The notes beneath the pieces were generated by a model. The model saw nothing but the letters and a program-made list of their open reading frames with translations, did no database searches and was not told where the DNA came from. From positions 5,595,501-5,659,500 of the forward strand of contig NZ_CP108462.1 of assembly GCF_036226365.1 (NCBI RefSeq): DNA of 64,000 nt, written 5' to 3'. Of this stretch, positions 43,379-52,943 are shown one piece after another. Numbering within the stretch: the first letter of the stretch is position 1; each line of letters opens with the position of its first letter. The position numbers were made by a program, and so were the translations under genes. This DNA comes from Streptomyces sp. NBC_01262 (GTDB lineage Bacteria; Actinomycetota; Actinomycetes; Streptomycetales; Streptomycetaceae).

Positions 43379-44805
43379 CCACCCCACCCCCCGAGTGCCC
43401 TGCCCATGCCCATGCGGCAGCGGGCACATCCGCGACAGCCGCCCCAGGCGGTCTGACCCGCCTCTACGGTGCCGAGGTCGACGCGGACCCGCACGGCGTG
43501 TACGAGAAGCTGCGCGCCGAGTACGGACCGGTGGCCCCGGTCCTGTTGCAGGGGGACCTGCCCGCCTGGCTGGTCCTGGGCCACGCGGAGAATCTCGAAG
43601 TGCTCCGCAATCCCTCCCGGTTCTCCAGGGACTCGCGGATCTGGAACCAGTTCACGGACGGCAAGGTCGCCCCGGACTGGCCGCTGATGCCGCTGGTCGT
43701 CTGGCAGCCGGTGTGTGTCTACGCCGACGGCGCCGAGCACGACCGGCTGCGCGGAGCGGTCACCACCAGCCTTGGCCGTCTCAACCGCCGGGGTATCCGC
43801 CAGTACATCACCCGCTTCGCCAACCAACTGGTCGACGAGTTCTGCCAGTCCGGGCGCGGCGAGCTGGTCTCGCAGTTCGCCGAGCAGTTGCCGATGCTCG
43901 TCATGACGCAGCTGATGGGCATGCCGGAGGAGGAAGGCCCCAAGCTGGTCAGGGCCCTTCGGGACATGCTGATGGGCACCGATACGGCCATCGCCAGCAA
44001 CGACTACGTCATGCAGTTGTGTGAGCAGCTCGTGGCGCGCAAGCGGGCGGACCCGGGAGCGGACCTCACTTCGTGGCTGGGACGTGACGACGCGCAGCTG
44101 ACCGACGAGGAGATCACGGCACATCTGCGGCTCATCCTGGTCGCCGCCAACGAGACGACAGCCAACCTGATCGCCAGCGGTCTGAAGATGGTGCTCACCG
44201 ACCCGCGCTTCCGCGCCCACCTCAACGGTGGTCAGATGACGCTGCCGGACGCGCTGGAACAGGTGCTCTGGGACGAACCGCCGCTCGCGGCGATGCTGGC
44301 CCGGTGGGCCACGGGTGACTGCGACCTGGCCGGGCAGCCGATCAAGGCCGGCGACATGATCATGTTCGGTCTGGCAGCAGGCAACCTGGACCCCAAGATT
44401 CGCCCCGACCCGACCGCCTCCCTGTACGGCAACCGCTCCCACCTGGCCTTCAGCAGCGGCCCGCACGAGTGCCCCGGGCAGGAGATCGGCCGTGCCATCG
44501 CCGACACCGGCATCGACACCCTGATGGCGCGGCTGCCCGACCTGCAACTGGCCGTGGAGGAGAACGAACTGCGCTCCCGGGCCGCGTTCCTGGCCCGTCA
44601 CCTGGTTGATCTTCCCGTACGGTTCACTCCGGCCAAGCCGCTGGGCGAGCAGTTCCCGACGCCACGCACTTCGGAGCCGCGGGTGGCGGCCGAGATGCCC
44701 CCTCCCCAGCCGGAGCCGGTCGTCGCCGCACCGACCGCAACTCCGTTGCCGGCGCCCAGGCGTTCGTGGTGGGACTCGCTGACCGGGTGGCTGCGCGGCA
44801 AGTGA
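43375..44805 (+). CDS. Conservon P450, CYP157-type, ExxR-less (RarE-like)
   Basis: A 476-aa cytochrome P450 at the end of the conservon, the arrangement of rarABCDE/cvn9. The haem Cys is residue 366 in FSSGPHECPGQE. Where nearly all P450s have ExxR, this protein has EQVLW at 295-299, the EQxLW form reported for CYP157 enzymes. The I-helix has LVAANETTANLI with Asn-Glu before the threonines. A Pro/Ala-rich tail of about 50 residues ending WLRGK follows the fold and may contact partner proteins or the membrane. Its ATG overlaps cvnD. Confidence 0.93.
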   Translation: MTTPPPECPAHAHAAAGTSATAAPGGLTRLYGAEVDADPHGVYEKLRAEYGPVAPVLLQGDLPAWLVLGHAENLEVLRNPSRFSRDSRIWNQFTDGKVAPDWPLMPLVVWQPVCVYADGAEHDRLRGAVTTSLGRLNRRGIRQYITRFANQLVDEFCQSGRGELVSQFAEQLPMLVMTQLMGMPEEEGPKLVRALRDMLMGTDTAIASNDYVMQLCEQLVARKRADPGADLTSWLGRDDAQLTDEEITAHLRLILVAANETTANLIASGLKMVLTDPRFRAHLNGGQMTLPDALEQVLWDEPPLAAMLARWATGDCDLAGQPIKAGDMIMFGLAAGNLDPKIRPDPTASLYGNRSHLAFSSGPHECPGQEIGRAIADTGIDTLMARLPDLQLAVEENELRSRAAFLARHLVDLPVRFTPAKPLGEQFPTPRTSEPRVAAEMPPPQPEPVVAAPTATPLPAPRRSWWDSLTGWLRGK

Positions 44806-44829
44806 CGTAATCTTCGTCTCATTCTTTGA

Positions 44830-44883
44830 CCGGCGCAGGTTGGGCGCACGGGCCAGTGCGCCTGTGCGCCCAACCTGCGCCGG
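44830..44883 (+). terminator. 20-bp hairpin terminator after the conservon
   Basis: CCGGCGCAGGTTGGGCGCAC and its exact complement flank a 14-nt loop, 24 bases after the P450 stop. It separates the conservon from the terpene genes. Confidence 0.85.
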
Positions 44884-45128
44884 TGGCCGTTCGGTAGCTA
44901 TTGACGCCCTGGTCAGTGCCGGGTCATGCGCCGGGCGCACGAGGGGCGCACGACCGGCGCGACCGGACGGAGCGCCAACTGCTGTTCGTATGGCGAGATT
45001 CGGTGCCTTGACGCCGGGGCCATATGCCGGAGTAATTGGCGCTGTAAATGATCGCTCACGTTCGCTTTCGAGCATGGCTCGACCGGCGAGCGCACATCAG
45101 CATGCGCACATCTGAAAGGCGGCCGCCC
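44884..45128 (+). promoter_or_regulatory. Upstream region of the terpene-synthase gene
   Basis: Together with the hairpin this makes a 323-bp gap without genes. It is more AT-rich towards its end (GCTGTAAATGATCGCTC near 45041-45057), a likely promoter. GAAAGGCGG precedes the ATG. Confidence 0.45.
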
Positions 45129-46271
45129 ATGGAGCCCGATCTGGCAGTCCCGCCTATCTACTCCCCGCTCCGGTCAGCCATCCACCCCCGGCACGTGGCC
45201 ATCGACGCCCACACCGCCGCATGGGCCGAGACCTTCAGCATCGGATCCCCGGAACTGCGCAGCCAGCTGGTCAAATCGGACATCGGTACGTTCGCCGCAC
45301 GGATTTTCCCGGAGGGCCGAGAGGAAGTCATCACCATCGCGGGGGACTTCATGCTCTGGATCTTCGGCGTCGACGACGGCTACTGCGAGGAAGGGGAACT
45401 CGGCACCCGGCCGGGAGAGCTCCTCGGCGCGCTCGCACGGCTCATACGGGTCGCCCAGAACCCCGAAGCCCCGATGCTTGTCGACGATCCGCTGGCCCTG
45501 GGCCTGCGTGACCTCCGCTACCGGATGGATCGGTACGGCACCCCCGTACAGGTCACCCGCTGGGTGGAGGCACTCGGCGACTACTTCCAGGCCGTGGTCT
45601 GGGAGTCCTTCCACCGCGTCCAGGGCACGGTCCCGAGCCTCAACGACTACACGATGATGCGCATGTACGACGGCGCGACCCCGATCATCCTCCCCATGCT
45701 GGAGATGGGGTACGGATACGAGCTCCAGCCCAACGAGCGGGACCACACGTCCGTACGGGCCCTCGCCGAGATGGCGCATTTCATCATCGGCTGGGACAAC
45801 GACATCCTGTCCCATCACAAGGAGCACCGCGCCGGCGGCTACTACCTCAACGCCGTACGTGTACTGGCGCACGAATACGCCATCGGTGCCGGGCAGGCGC
45901 TGGCCACCGCCATCGCCTATCGCGACCGCGTGATGGTCCTCTTCCTGCGTATGGCCGAGTACCTGAAGGTGACCGGCAGCCCGCAACTGCGGCAGTACAT
46001 CGACAGCCTGGGGGACTTCATACGCGGCGCCCAGGAATGGGAGGTCACGTCGGTCCGCTACACAACACCCGATGATCCGGCCAACCTCCCCTCGACCTTC
46101 CGAGACACCCCGACCGACGACAACCCGGAACCTCTCGACATTCCGGCGATCTCCTGGTGGTGGGATCTCGTCCCCGACCTCCTGGACACAACGGTGTCTC
46201 AGGGGGCCGCGTACGGCCCATCAACATCACTGCACTCCTTCCTACACCCGATGACACAGCGCACGGCATGA
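45129..46271 (+). CDS. Sesquiterpene cyclase, selina-4(15),7(11)-diene synthase-like
   Basis: A 380-aa class I terpene synthase. Asp82-Asp83 start the metal motif DDGYCEE, and N224-S228-E232 (NDILSHHKE) form the NSE triad. Positions and surroundings match what I recall of selinadiene synthase from Streptomyces pristinaespiralis (DDGHCEE, N224/S228/E232), including the N-terminus MEPxLxVPP and the RGAQEWEVTSVRYTTPDD segment. The ATG with a Shine-Dalgarno-like AAAGGCGG fixes the start. Its stop overlaps the P450 start as ATGA, so the two probably make an oxidised sesquiterpene. Confidence 0.9.
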   Translation: MEPDLAVPPIYSPLRSAIHPRHVAIDAHTAAWAETFSIGSPELRSQLVKSDIGTFAARIFPEGREEVITIAGDFMLWIFGVDDGYCEEGELGTRPGELLGALARLIRVAQNPEAPMLVDDPLALGLRDLRYRMDRYGTPVQVTRWVEALGDYFQAVVWESFHRVQGTVPSLNDYTMMRMYDGATPIILPMLEMGYGYELQPNERDHTSVRALAEMAHFIIGWDNDILSHHKEHRAGGYYLNAVRVLAHEYAIGAGQALATAIAYRDRVMVLFLRMAEYLKVTGSPQLRQYIDSLGDFIRGAQEWEVTSVRYTTPDDPANLPSTFRDTPTDDNPEPLDIPAISWWWDLVPDLLDTTVSQGAAYGPSTSLHSFLHPMTQRTA

Positions 46272-47662
46272 GTTCAGCGAAAAGAAATGGGGTTTCCGGA
46301 GTGAACGCAGTCCTGAAGTCGGTGCCACGCGCTCCCGGTGCGTTTCCGCTCCTGGGCCACGTATGGCCGCTGTGGCGGGATCCGCTGGCGTTCGTGAAGA
46401 ACCTGCGGGCGGTCGGCGAACTCGTACGGGTCGATCTCGGCACGATGCCGGTGTACTTCGTCACCAGCGCCTCACTTGCCCACGAGGTCCTGGTCCGCAA
46501 GGGCCGCAGCTTCGAGAAGGGCAGGCTCTACGACCGGCTGCGTCCCGCGCTGGGCACCGGGCTGGCCACCGCGCCCGTTGATGTGCACCGCAGGCACCGC
46601 AGGCTGATGCAGCCGATGTTCCATCACGCCAAGGTCGCCCGGTACGGCGAGATCATGAGCGAGCACGCCCGTGCCCTGGTCGACTCGCTGGAGCCGGGCC
46701 GGACCATACCGGTGCTGGAGGTGGTGTCGGAGTACGCGACCGGCACGCTCATGGCGACCATGTTCTCCTCGGCAGCCGACACCGGCGGGCGCGCGGCTCA
46801 GGTCGTCCTGCGCAACATGCCGGTCATCCTCAAGTACATGCTGCTGCGGGCGGTTTCGCCCAAGGCGCTGGACCGGCTGCCGATCCCGGCCAACCGGGAC
46901 TTCGACGCGGCGACCGGCGAGATGCGCTCGGTCATCGACCAGGTGATCTCGACGGCCCGTGCGCAGGAGGAGTACGACGAGCCGGACCTGCTGTCCATGC
47001 TGCTCGCCGCCCGGGACGCCGACACCGGTGAGTCCCTCACGGACGAGGAGGTCCGCGACGAGTTGGTGACCATCTTCCTCGCGGGTGCCGAGACCGTGGC
47101 CACCATCCTTTCCTGGGCGTTTCACGAGATAGCGCACGACCGGGAGGTGGAGGAGCGGCTGCTCGCCGAGATAGACACCGTCGTCGGCGACCGGCCGGTC
47201 ACCTTCGAGGACGTCGGCAGGCTGGAGTACACCCGCCGGGTGATCGACGAGACGATGCGCCTGCACGCGGTCACGATGATCATGCGCCGGTCCATGGAGT
47301 CCGTCGAGATCGGCGGCGTCGAGGTCCCACCGGGCACCGAGTTCGCCATCAGCCTGTACGCCGTGCACCGCGACCCCGCGGTGTATCCCGACCCGGGCCG
47401 CTTCGACCCCGACCGCTGGCTGCCCGAGCAGCGCCGTGACCTGCCCAGGGAGGCCTACTTCCCCTTCGGGGCCGGGTCGCGCAAGTGCATCGGCGACGGG
47501 GTCGCGCTCGCCGAGATGGTCATCACCCTCGCCACCGTCCTGCGGTCCCGGCGGCTGCGCCCGGTCCCCGGCAAGGGCCCGCGCGAGGCCGTCTCGGCTA
47601 TGCCGCACCCCGTCGGTCTGTCGATGGAGGTCGAGCTGCGCGCTGCCCCGGTCAGGGCCTAG
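46268..47662 (+). CDS. Cytochrome P450 coupled to the terpene synthase
   Basis: A 464-aa P450, normal in its motifs: AGAETVAT in the I-helix, ETMR as ExxR and FPFGAGSRKCIGDG at the haem. The wording is closer to eukaryote-like P450s such as CYP170/CYP183 that act on bacterial sesquiterpenes than to the conservon P450. The ATG overlapping the cyclase stop was chosen; a GTG 11 codons later is possible. It should hydroxylate or further oxidise the cyclase product. It runs into the convergent S8 protease gene (4-nt overlap). Confidence 0.9.
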   Translation: MSSAKRNGVSGVNAVLKSVPRAPGAFPLLGHVWPLWRDPLAFVKNLRAVGELVRVDLGTMPVYFVTSASLAHEVLVRKGRSFEKGRLYDRLRPALGTGLATAPVDVHRRHRRLMQPMFHHAKVARYGEIMSEHARALVDSLEPGRTIPVLEVVSEYATGTLMATMFSSAADTGGRAAQVVLRNMPVILKYMLLRAVSPKALDRLPIPANRDFDAATGEMRSVIDQVISTARAQEEYDEPDLLSMLLAARDADTGESLTDEEVRDELVTIFLAGAETVATILSWAFHEIAHDREVEERLLAEIDTVVGDRPVTFEDVGRLEYTRRVIDETMRLHAVTMIMRRSMESVEIGGVEVPPGTEFAISLYAVHRDPAVYPDPGRFDPDRWLPEQRRDLPREAYFPFGAGSRKCIGDGVALAEMVITLATVLRSRRLRPVPGKGPREAVSAMPHPVGLSMEVELRAAPVRA

Positions 47663-48867
47663 AGCCCGCCCGTGTAGGCCAGTAGCCTCGGCGTCCCCCA
47701 GGGGGCGCCGATCGGCACGTTCGGGGTGGCGTTGTCGGTGAGCCACTTGGAGAGGGTGGCGAAGTCGGTGTCGCCGTAGGTGTCCTTGTAGAGGACGGCG
47801 ATGCCGGTGACGTGCGGGGTGGCCATGGAGGTGCCGCTCATGTCGGCGTAGGTGCCGTTGAGGGAGGTCGAGGTGATGCCGGTGCCGGGGGCGTTGATGT
47901 TGACGCAGGAGCCGTAGTTGCTGAAGGTCGCCTTGCGGTCGTACTGGTCGATGGCGGCGACGGTGAAGGCCTGGGCGGCGCTCGCGGGGGAGATGACGCA
48001 GGCGTTGGCGTCGCCGTTGCCGGCGGCGACGACGGGGAAGACGCCGGACTTGGCAAGGCCGTTGAGGCTGGCGTTCATGGTGGCGGAGTAGTTGCCGCCG
48101 AGGGAGAGGTTGGCGACGGCGGGCTTCTTCGCGTTGGCGACGACCCAGTTGATGCCCGCGATGATGCCGGAATTCGGGCCCCGGGCCTCGCAGTTGAGCA
48201 CGCGTACGGCCACCAGGTTCACCTGCTTCGCGACGCCCGTGTGCTCACCGCCCACGGTGCCGGCCACATGTGTGCCGTGCCCGGCGCAGTCGACGCCGTT
48301 GCGTCCGTCGGCGATCTGGTCGATGCCGAGGGTGGCCCGGCCGCCGAACTCCGGGTGGGCGAAGTCGATTCCGCTGTCGATGATGTACGCCGTGACCTTG
48401 GCGCCGGTCGCCTTCACGTTGAAGCCCGAGCCGCCCGGGGCCCGCGCGTTGATCCGCTCCAGCCCCCACGGGATCCCGGTGCCCGCCCGCTGTCCCGGCA
48501 CCGGTTTGGGCACCTGGACCGGCCGCTGCTCGACCGGCGACACCGTCACCGTCGAGTCCTGCTCGACGGCCGTCACCGCCGGCAGCGCCCGTACCTGGGT
48601 GAGCTGCGCATCGGTGAGCGGGGCCGCGAAGCCGGTCAGGGCGTCCCGGTAGACGTGCTTGGGCTTCACCCCGATCCGGTCCGTGACGGTGGCCGGGTCC
48701 GTGCCCGGGGTCAGGCTCACGATGTAGTCCCCCGGGATGGCGTTGCGGACCGTACGCAGCGGTGCCGGGCTCGACGCGTGCGAGGCCGGTGAGGCTGCGG
48801 CGGCGGTGAGCACGGGTACGGCTGCCAGCAGGGCGGCGGCAATGGTCCGACGCAGGGACAGGCGCAT
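47659..48867 (-). CDS. Secreted S8 subtilisin-type protease
   Basis: A 402-aa secreted proteinase with a signal (MRLSLRRTIAAALLAAVPVL), an inhibitor-I9 prodomain (YIVSLTPGTDPATVTD to VTAVEQD) and the catalytic Asp in IIDSGID, His in GHGTHVAGT and Ser in GTSMATPHV. It belongs to the proteinase-K-like group. Longer frames upstream are out of context. Confidence 0.95.
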   Translation of the reverse strand: MRLSLRRTIAAALLAAVPVLTAAAASPASHASSPAPLRTVRNAIPGDYIVSLTPGTDPATVTDRIGVKPKHVYRDALTGFAAPLTDAQLTQVRALPAVTAVEQDSTVTVSPVEQRPVQVPKPVPGQRAGTGIPWGLERINARAPGGSGFNVKATGAKVTAYIIDSGIDFAHPEFGGRATLGIDQIADGRNGVDCAGHGTHVAGTVGGEHTGVAKQVNLVAVRVLNCEARGPNSGIIAGINWVVANAKKPAVANLSLGGNYSATMNASLNGLAKSGVFPVVAAGNGDANACVISPASAAQAFTVAAIDQYDRKATFSNYGSCVNINAPGTGITSTSLNGTYADMSGTSMATPHVTGIAVLYKDTYGDTDFATLSKWLTDNATPNVPIGAPWGTPRLLAYTGGL

Positions 48868-48975
48868 ACGGTGGGCTCCTCGGCTTCGGTCTCCCGGTAT
48901 CCGGGCGTTCGCTGCTTCCTGCCTATCAGCGGTGATCGGCGGCGGGCGCGCGGTGATCCGCCGGTTGGGTGACAT

Positions 48976-50046
48976 GTGACCATTGCTGCCGTGGGAGATC
49001 TGAGAGCGGCGGTCGAGGCCGCCTGCGCGAACGCGGATACCGACGCCGGGGCCTCGGCGCTCGCGGCGGGGGAGTGGGCGGCGGTCAGCCGCGAGGTGGT
49101 CGCGCTGGCCGGGCGGCTGACGCAGGCCTGCCGCAGGCGCGGCTGGGAGGACCCGGACCTGGTCCGGATGGCCCGCCGGGAGCTGGGCGCCGAGCACGTA
49201 CGGCTGGCGGAGGCGCTGGCGGAGGCGATCGCGGAGGTTGCGGAGCCGGACGGCTTCCTGGAGGCGTACGGGCGGCGCGAGCGGCTCGACCGCTTCGGCA
49301 CGGCCACCGTCGTCCTGGAGCTGCTGGGCCTGTACGGGCGGCTGCCCGCGATCACGCCCCTGGCCGCCCCCACCGGCGCCCATCCCAGGCCCGCCACCGG
49401 CGGTCACCGCATGCTGGGCCGGATCCGGGCCCTGCTTGCCAAGGCCGAGTCGACCGAGTTCCCCGAGGAGGCCGAGGCCCTCAGCGCCAAGGCCCAGCAC
49501 CTCATGGCCCGGCACAGCATCGACGAGGCCCTGCTGCCCGCCGCCGCGGCCGACGGTCCCACCGCCCGCCGTATCGGCGTGGACCGCCCGTACGAGGGCG
49601 CCAAGGCGCTGCTGCTGGACGCCGTCGCCGAGGCCAACCGCTGCCAGGCCGTCTGGTCCTCCGCCTTCGGCTTCTCCACGGTCGTCGGCTACGAGGCGGA
49701 CCTCGAAGCCGTGGAGCTGCTCTACACCTCGCTCCTCGTCCAGGCCGACGCCGCGATGCACCGCGGCGGCTCGAAGTCCAAGAGCTTCCGCCAGTCCTTC
49801 CTCATCGCCTACGCCGGCCGCATCCGGACCCGCCTCGCCGCCGCCACCGACGAGGAGGCCGCCGCGACCCCCGAGGTCCTCCCCGTACTCGCCACCCGCG
49901 AGGTCGCCGTCGCCTCCGCCGCCGAACGCATGTTCCCGTCCACCACCACCCACCGCCTCAAGGGCCGCGACGCCGAGGGCTGGGAGCGCGGCACGGCCGC
50001 CGCCGACCGGGCGGCGCTCGCGCCCAAGCCCAAGCTCAGGCCCTAG
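48976..50046 (+). CDS. DUF2786-domain protein
   Basis: A 356-aa soluble protein. The DUF2786 signature is RIRALLAKAESTEFPEEAEALSAKAQHLMARHSID near residue 145. Its function is unknown; such proteins are common in actinobacteria. The start used is GTG, with weak ribosome-site evidence; a GTG five codons in is possible. Its stop overlaps the end of the convergent von Willebrand gene by 4 nt. Confidence 0.88.
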   Translation: MTIAAVGDLRAAVEAACANADTDAGASALAAGEWAAVSREVVALAGRLTQACRRRGWEDPDLVRMARRELGAEHVRLAEALAEAIAEVAEPDGFLEAYGRRERLDRFGTATVVLELLGLYGRLPAITPLAAPTGAHPRPATGGHRMLGRIRALLAKAESTEFPEEAEALSAKAQHLMARHSIDEALLPAAAADGPTARRIGVDRPYEGAKALLLDAVAEANRCQAVWSSAFGFSTVVGYEADLEAVELLYTSLLVQADAAMHRGGSKSKSFRQSFLIAYAGRIRTRLAAATDEEAAATPEVLPVLATREVAVASAAERMFPSTTTHRLKGRDAEGWERGTAAADRAALAPKPKLRP

Positions 50047-51575
50047 GCGCGCAGTTCGCGGGCCTGATCGATCGCGGTGGCGAGGCCGGTGACCGCGGAG
50101 TCCTCGGTCAGCTTCGCCAGCGCGTGCGCGTGCCGCGAGAGCTGGGCCAGGCTCAGCGGATCGGGCAGCTGCTCCTCGCCGGTGTCGTACGTGCGCAGGA
50201 TGTCCGCGAAGTACGCCGCCACCGCGTCCACCCGGAGCCGGGGCGAGGCCTTGCCGGTCCACAGGTCCCCGCTCAGCGCTGCCGTGTCCACCTGCCCGGA
50301 CGCCTCCCGGGGTGCCCGGGTCGACGGGTCCTGCCACCGTACGGTCGCCGTGGCGACATGGCCGTCGGCGCCCTCCTTGAGGCGTACGGCATACAGCGCG
50401 GTGACGGTGTGCCCCGGGCCGATCTCGCCGCCGTCGACCCGGTCGTCGCGGAAGTCGCCGTCGGCCACGGCGCGGTCCTCGTAGCCGATCAGCCGGTACC
50501 CGGCCACCGTCGCCGGGTCGAAGGCCACCTGTGCCTTGGCGTCCCGCGCGCGCAGGCCGACATTGACCGGGAGCTGCTCCACGAAGACCTTCCGGGCCTG
50601 GGCGGTGGTGGACACGTACGAGGTGTGCCCGTCGCCCTTGTCCGCGAGCTGCTCCATCAGCTCGTCCCCGTAGCTGCTGCCGACCCCCACCCCGAACAGG
50701 GTGATCCCGTACTCGCTGCGGGCGTCGCCGATCTGCCGCAGGATCCCGTCCGCCGAGGTGTCCCCAGTGTTCGCCAGCGCGTCGGAGAGCAGCACGACGC
50801 GGTTGGTCGCCCCCTGCCGGGCCGCCCGCTCGGCCTGCGCGTATCCGGTCTTCACCCCGGCGGCGAGGTTGGTGGAGGCGTCCGGGCGCAGGCTGTCGAT
50901 GACCTCGTGGATCCGGCTACGTACCGAGCCGGAGCCGGAGCCGCCGCTCAGCCGGGTCACCGGCAGTGCGACCTTCGCCGTCCCGCTGAAGGTGACGATG
51001 CCCATCGCGTCGTCCGCCCGCAGCGCGTCCACCGTCATCCCAAGTGCCTTGCGCACCAGGTCCAGCCGCCCCGGTTCCCCCATCGACCCCGACACGTCCA
51101 CCACGAACGTCAGTACCGCGGGCGGGCGTTGGCCGTCCTCCGCCTCGCGGGTGGCCAGCCCGACCCGCATCAGCGACCACCCGTCGCCGTCCACGCCGCT
51201 GATGCGGGCCCCGTCCGTCGTCACCGAGAAGCCGTTGCCCTTCGGCTGCGGGTAGTCCTGCCGGAAGCTGTTCACGAACTCCTCGGCCCGGACCGTCTTC
51301 GGATCGGGCAACGCCCCGCCCGCCAGCGTCCGTTGGGCGAACCCGTACGACGCCGTGTCCACATCCAGCGCGAACGTCGACAACTGGTCCGACGCCCCGG
51401 ACGCCTCATCCTCCGGCACCCCCGAGACCGGCGCGGGCGCCGGCGCCGTGTACCCGCCGCTGTTCCTCTCGTGGTCCGGCACCGCGGTCGTCCCGCACCC
51501 GGCCACCAGCACCAGCGCGCCCACGGCCAGCGCCGCCGCGCAGCTCCCGTACCCGTACCGCCCCCGCATCACCAT
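50043..51575 (-). CDS. Von Willebrand factor A lipoprotein (YfbK-like)
   Basis: A 510-aa surface protein. The signal has a lipobox (LVAGC), then an N-terminal domain with FALDVDTASYGF, a vWA domain with the metal site DVSGSMGE, and a C-terminal DUF3520-type region (DAVAAYFADILR). It is of the YfbK type. The start is one of two close ATGs at 51575 and 51569; a longer frame would add residues before the signal. Confidence 0.9.
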   Translation of the reverse strand: MVMRGRYGYGSCAAALAVGALVLVAGCGTTAVPDHERNSGGYTAPAPAPVSGVPEDEASGASDQLSTFALDVDTASYGFAQRTLAGGALPDPKTVRAEEFVNSFRQDYPQPKGNGFSVTTDGARISGVDGDGWSLMRVGLATREAEDGQRPPAVLTFVVDVSGSMGEPGRLDLVRKALGMTVDALRADDAMGIVTFSGTAKVALPVTRLSGGSGSGSVRSRIHEVIDSLRPDASTNLAAGVKTGYAQAERAARQGATNRVVLLSDALANTGDTSADGILRQIGDARSEYGITLFGVGVGSSYGDELMEQLADKGDGHTSYVSTTAQARKVFVEQLPVNVGLRARDAKAQVAFDPATVAGYRLIGYEDRAVADGDFRDDRVDGGEIGPGHTVTALYAVRLKEGADGHVATATVRWQDPSTRAPREASGQVDTAALSGDLWTGKASPRLRVDAVAAYFADILRTYDTGEEQLPDPLSLAQLSRHAHALAKLTEDSAVTGLATAIDQARELRA

Positions 51576-51660
51576 GCATCCGAATGTGCGCCCGGAGCCA
51601 CCGATTCCGGACTTCGGGGCCATTGCGGATGAATCTCAATGGGGCAACGGGACCCGGCCC

Positions 51661-52842
51661 TCAAGAAGAAGCGCGCCGCGCCCCGTAGACCCCCGCCCCC
51701 ACCGCCAGCACCGCCGCCCCCGCGACGACCGACGCCGGCGGCAGGGCGAAGGCCAGCACGGCGCAGCCCACAAGCCCGAGCGCGGGCACGGCGCGATTGC
51801 CGCGGAGCGTCCAGGCGGAGGCGTTGGCGACGGCGTAGTAGGCGAGGACGCCGAAGGAGGAGAAGCCGATGGCGCCGCGCAGGTCGGCCGCGGCGGCCAG
51901 GAGCACCACGACCGCGCCGACGGCGAGTTCGGCGTGGCGGAGGTCGGCCAGTGTGCCGGGGAGGTGGCGGTCGCGGGCCATGGCGAGGGTGGTGCGGGAG
52001 ACGCCGAGGGTGAGGGAGAGCAGGGAGCCCAGGGCGGCGACGGCGGCGGCGGGGCGGACCAGGGGGGCCAGGGCGGGGACGGCGTCGGCGAGCGGGGCGG
52101 TGGCGTGGGCGAGGCGGTCCGGGCCGAGGACGGCGAGGAGGGTGGTGGCCACGGCGGCGTAGACGACGAGGGTGATGCCGAGTGCCAGCGGGATCGCGCG
52201 GGGGATCGTCCGGGCCGGGTCGCGGACCTCCTCGCCCAGGGTGGCGATCCGCGCGTACCCGGCGAAGGCGAAGAAGAGCAGCCCGGCGGCCTGGAGTACG
52301 CCGCCGGGCCCGGCGTCCGCACCGAGGTCCAGGCGGGCGGCGGAGGCGTGGCCGCCGGTGAACGCGGCGACGCAGAAGACCGCCAGCACGGCCAGGACCA
52401 CCGCGACGATGATCCGGGTCAGCCAGGCCGCCTTCTGGACGCCCAGATAGTTGACGGCGGTCAGGGCGAGGACCGCCGCGACGGCGATCGCCCGCTCCTG
52501 CCCCGGCCAGACGTACGAGCCCACGGTCAGTGCCATGGCCGCGCAGGACGCCGTCTTGCCGACGACGAAGCTCCACCCGGCGAGGTATCCCCAGAAGGGC
52601 CCGAGCCGCTCGCGGCCGTAGACGTACGTGCCGCCGGAGGCGGGGTACAGGGCGGCCAGGCGGGCCGAGGAGGAGGCGTTGCAGTACGCCACGAGCGCGG
52701 CGGCCGCGAGGCCGAGCAGGAGTCCGGAACCGGCGGCCCGCGCGGCGGGGCCGAAGGCGGCGAAGACGCCCGCGCCGATCATCGAACCGAGGCCGATCAC
52801 GGTGGCGTCGAAGACGCCGAGGCGCCGGACGAGGGTCGTCAT
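51661..52842 (-). CDS. APC-family amino acid permease
   Basis: A 393-aa membrane protein with about 12 helices, opening with GLGSMIGAGVF, the helix-1 substrate site of APC transporters, and FFAFAGYARIATLGEE in helix 6. The ATG giving MTTLVRRLG was chosen; an upstream start three codons earlier is possible. The substrate is unknown. A hydrolase gene is divergent 101 bp away. Confidence 0.88.
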   Translation of the reverse strand: MTTLVRRLGVFDATVIGLGSMIGAGVFAAFGPAARAAGSGLLLGLAAAALVAYCNASSSARLAALYPASGGTYVYGRERLGPFWGYLAGWSFVVGKTASCAAMALTVGSYVWPGQERAIAVAAVLALTAVNYLGVQKAAWLTRIIVAVVLAVLAVFCVAAFTGGHASAARLDLGADAGPGGVLQAAGLLFFAFAGYARIATLGEEVRDPARTIPRAIPLALGITLVVYAAVATTLLAVLGPDRLAHATAPLADAVPALAPLVRPAAAVAALGSLLSLTLGVSRTTLAMARDRHLPGTLADLRHAELAVGAVVVLLAAAADLRGAIGFSSFGVLAYYAVANASAWTLRGNRAVPALGLVGCAVLAFALPPASVVAGAAVLAVGAGVYGARRASS

Positions 52843-52943
52843 GCGGCACATGATGGCACTGCCGCACTGCTAGACAACACGTCAACAAGGTGGTGCCATA
52901 GGGACCGTCCGCGACCGCCCGCGACATCACGAGGTGAGTCTGA

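Noticed and set aside
48868-50337. Upstream extension of the S8 protease frame
   Set aside because: The extension is opposite the DUF2786 gene and lacks any pro-protein feature; the signal peptide starts at 48867.
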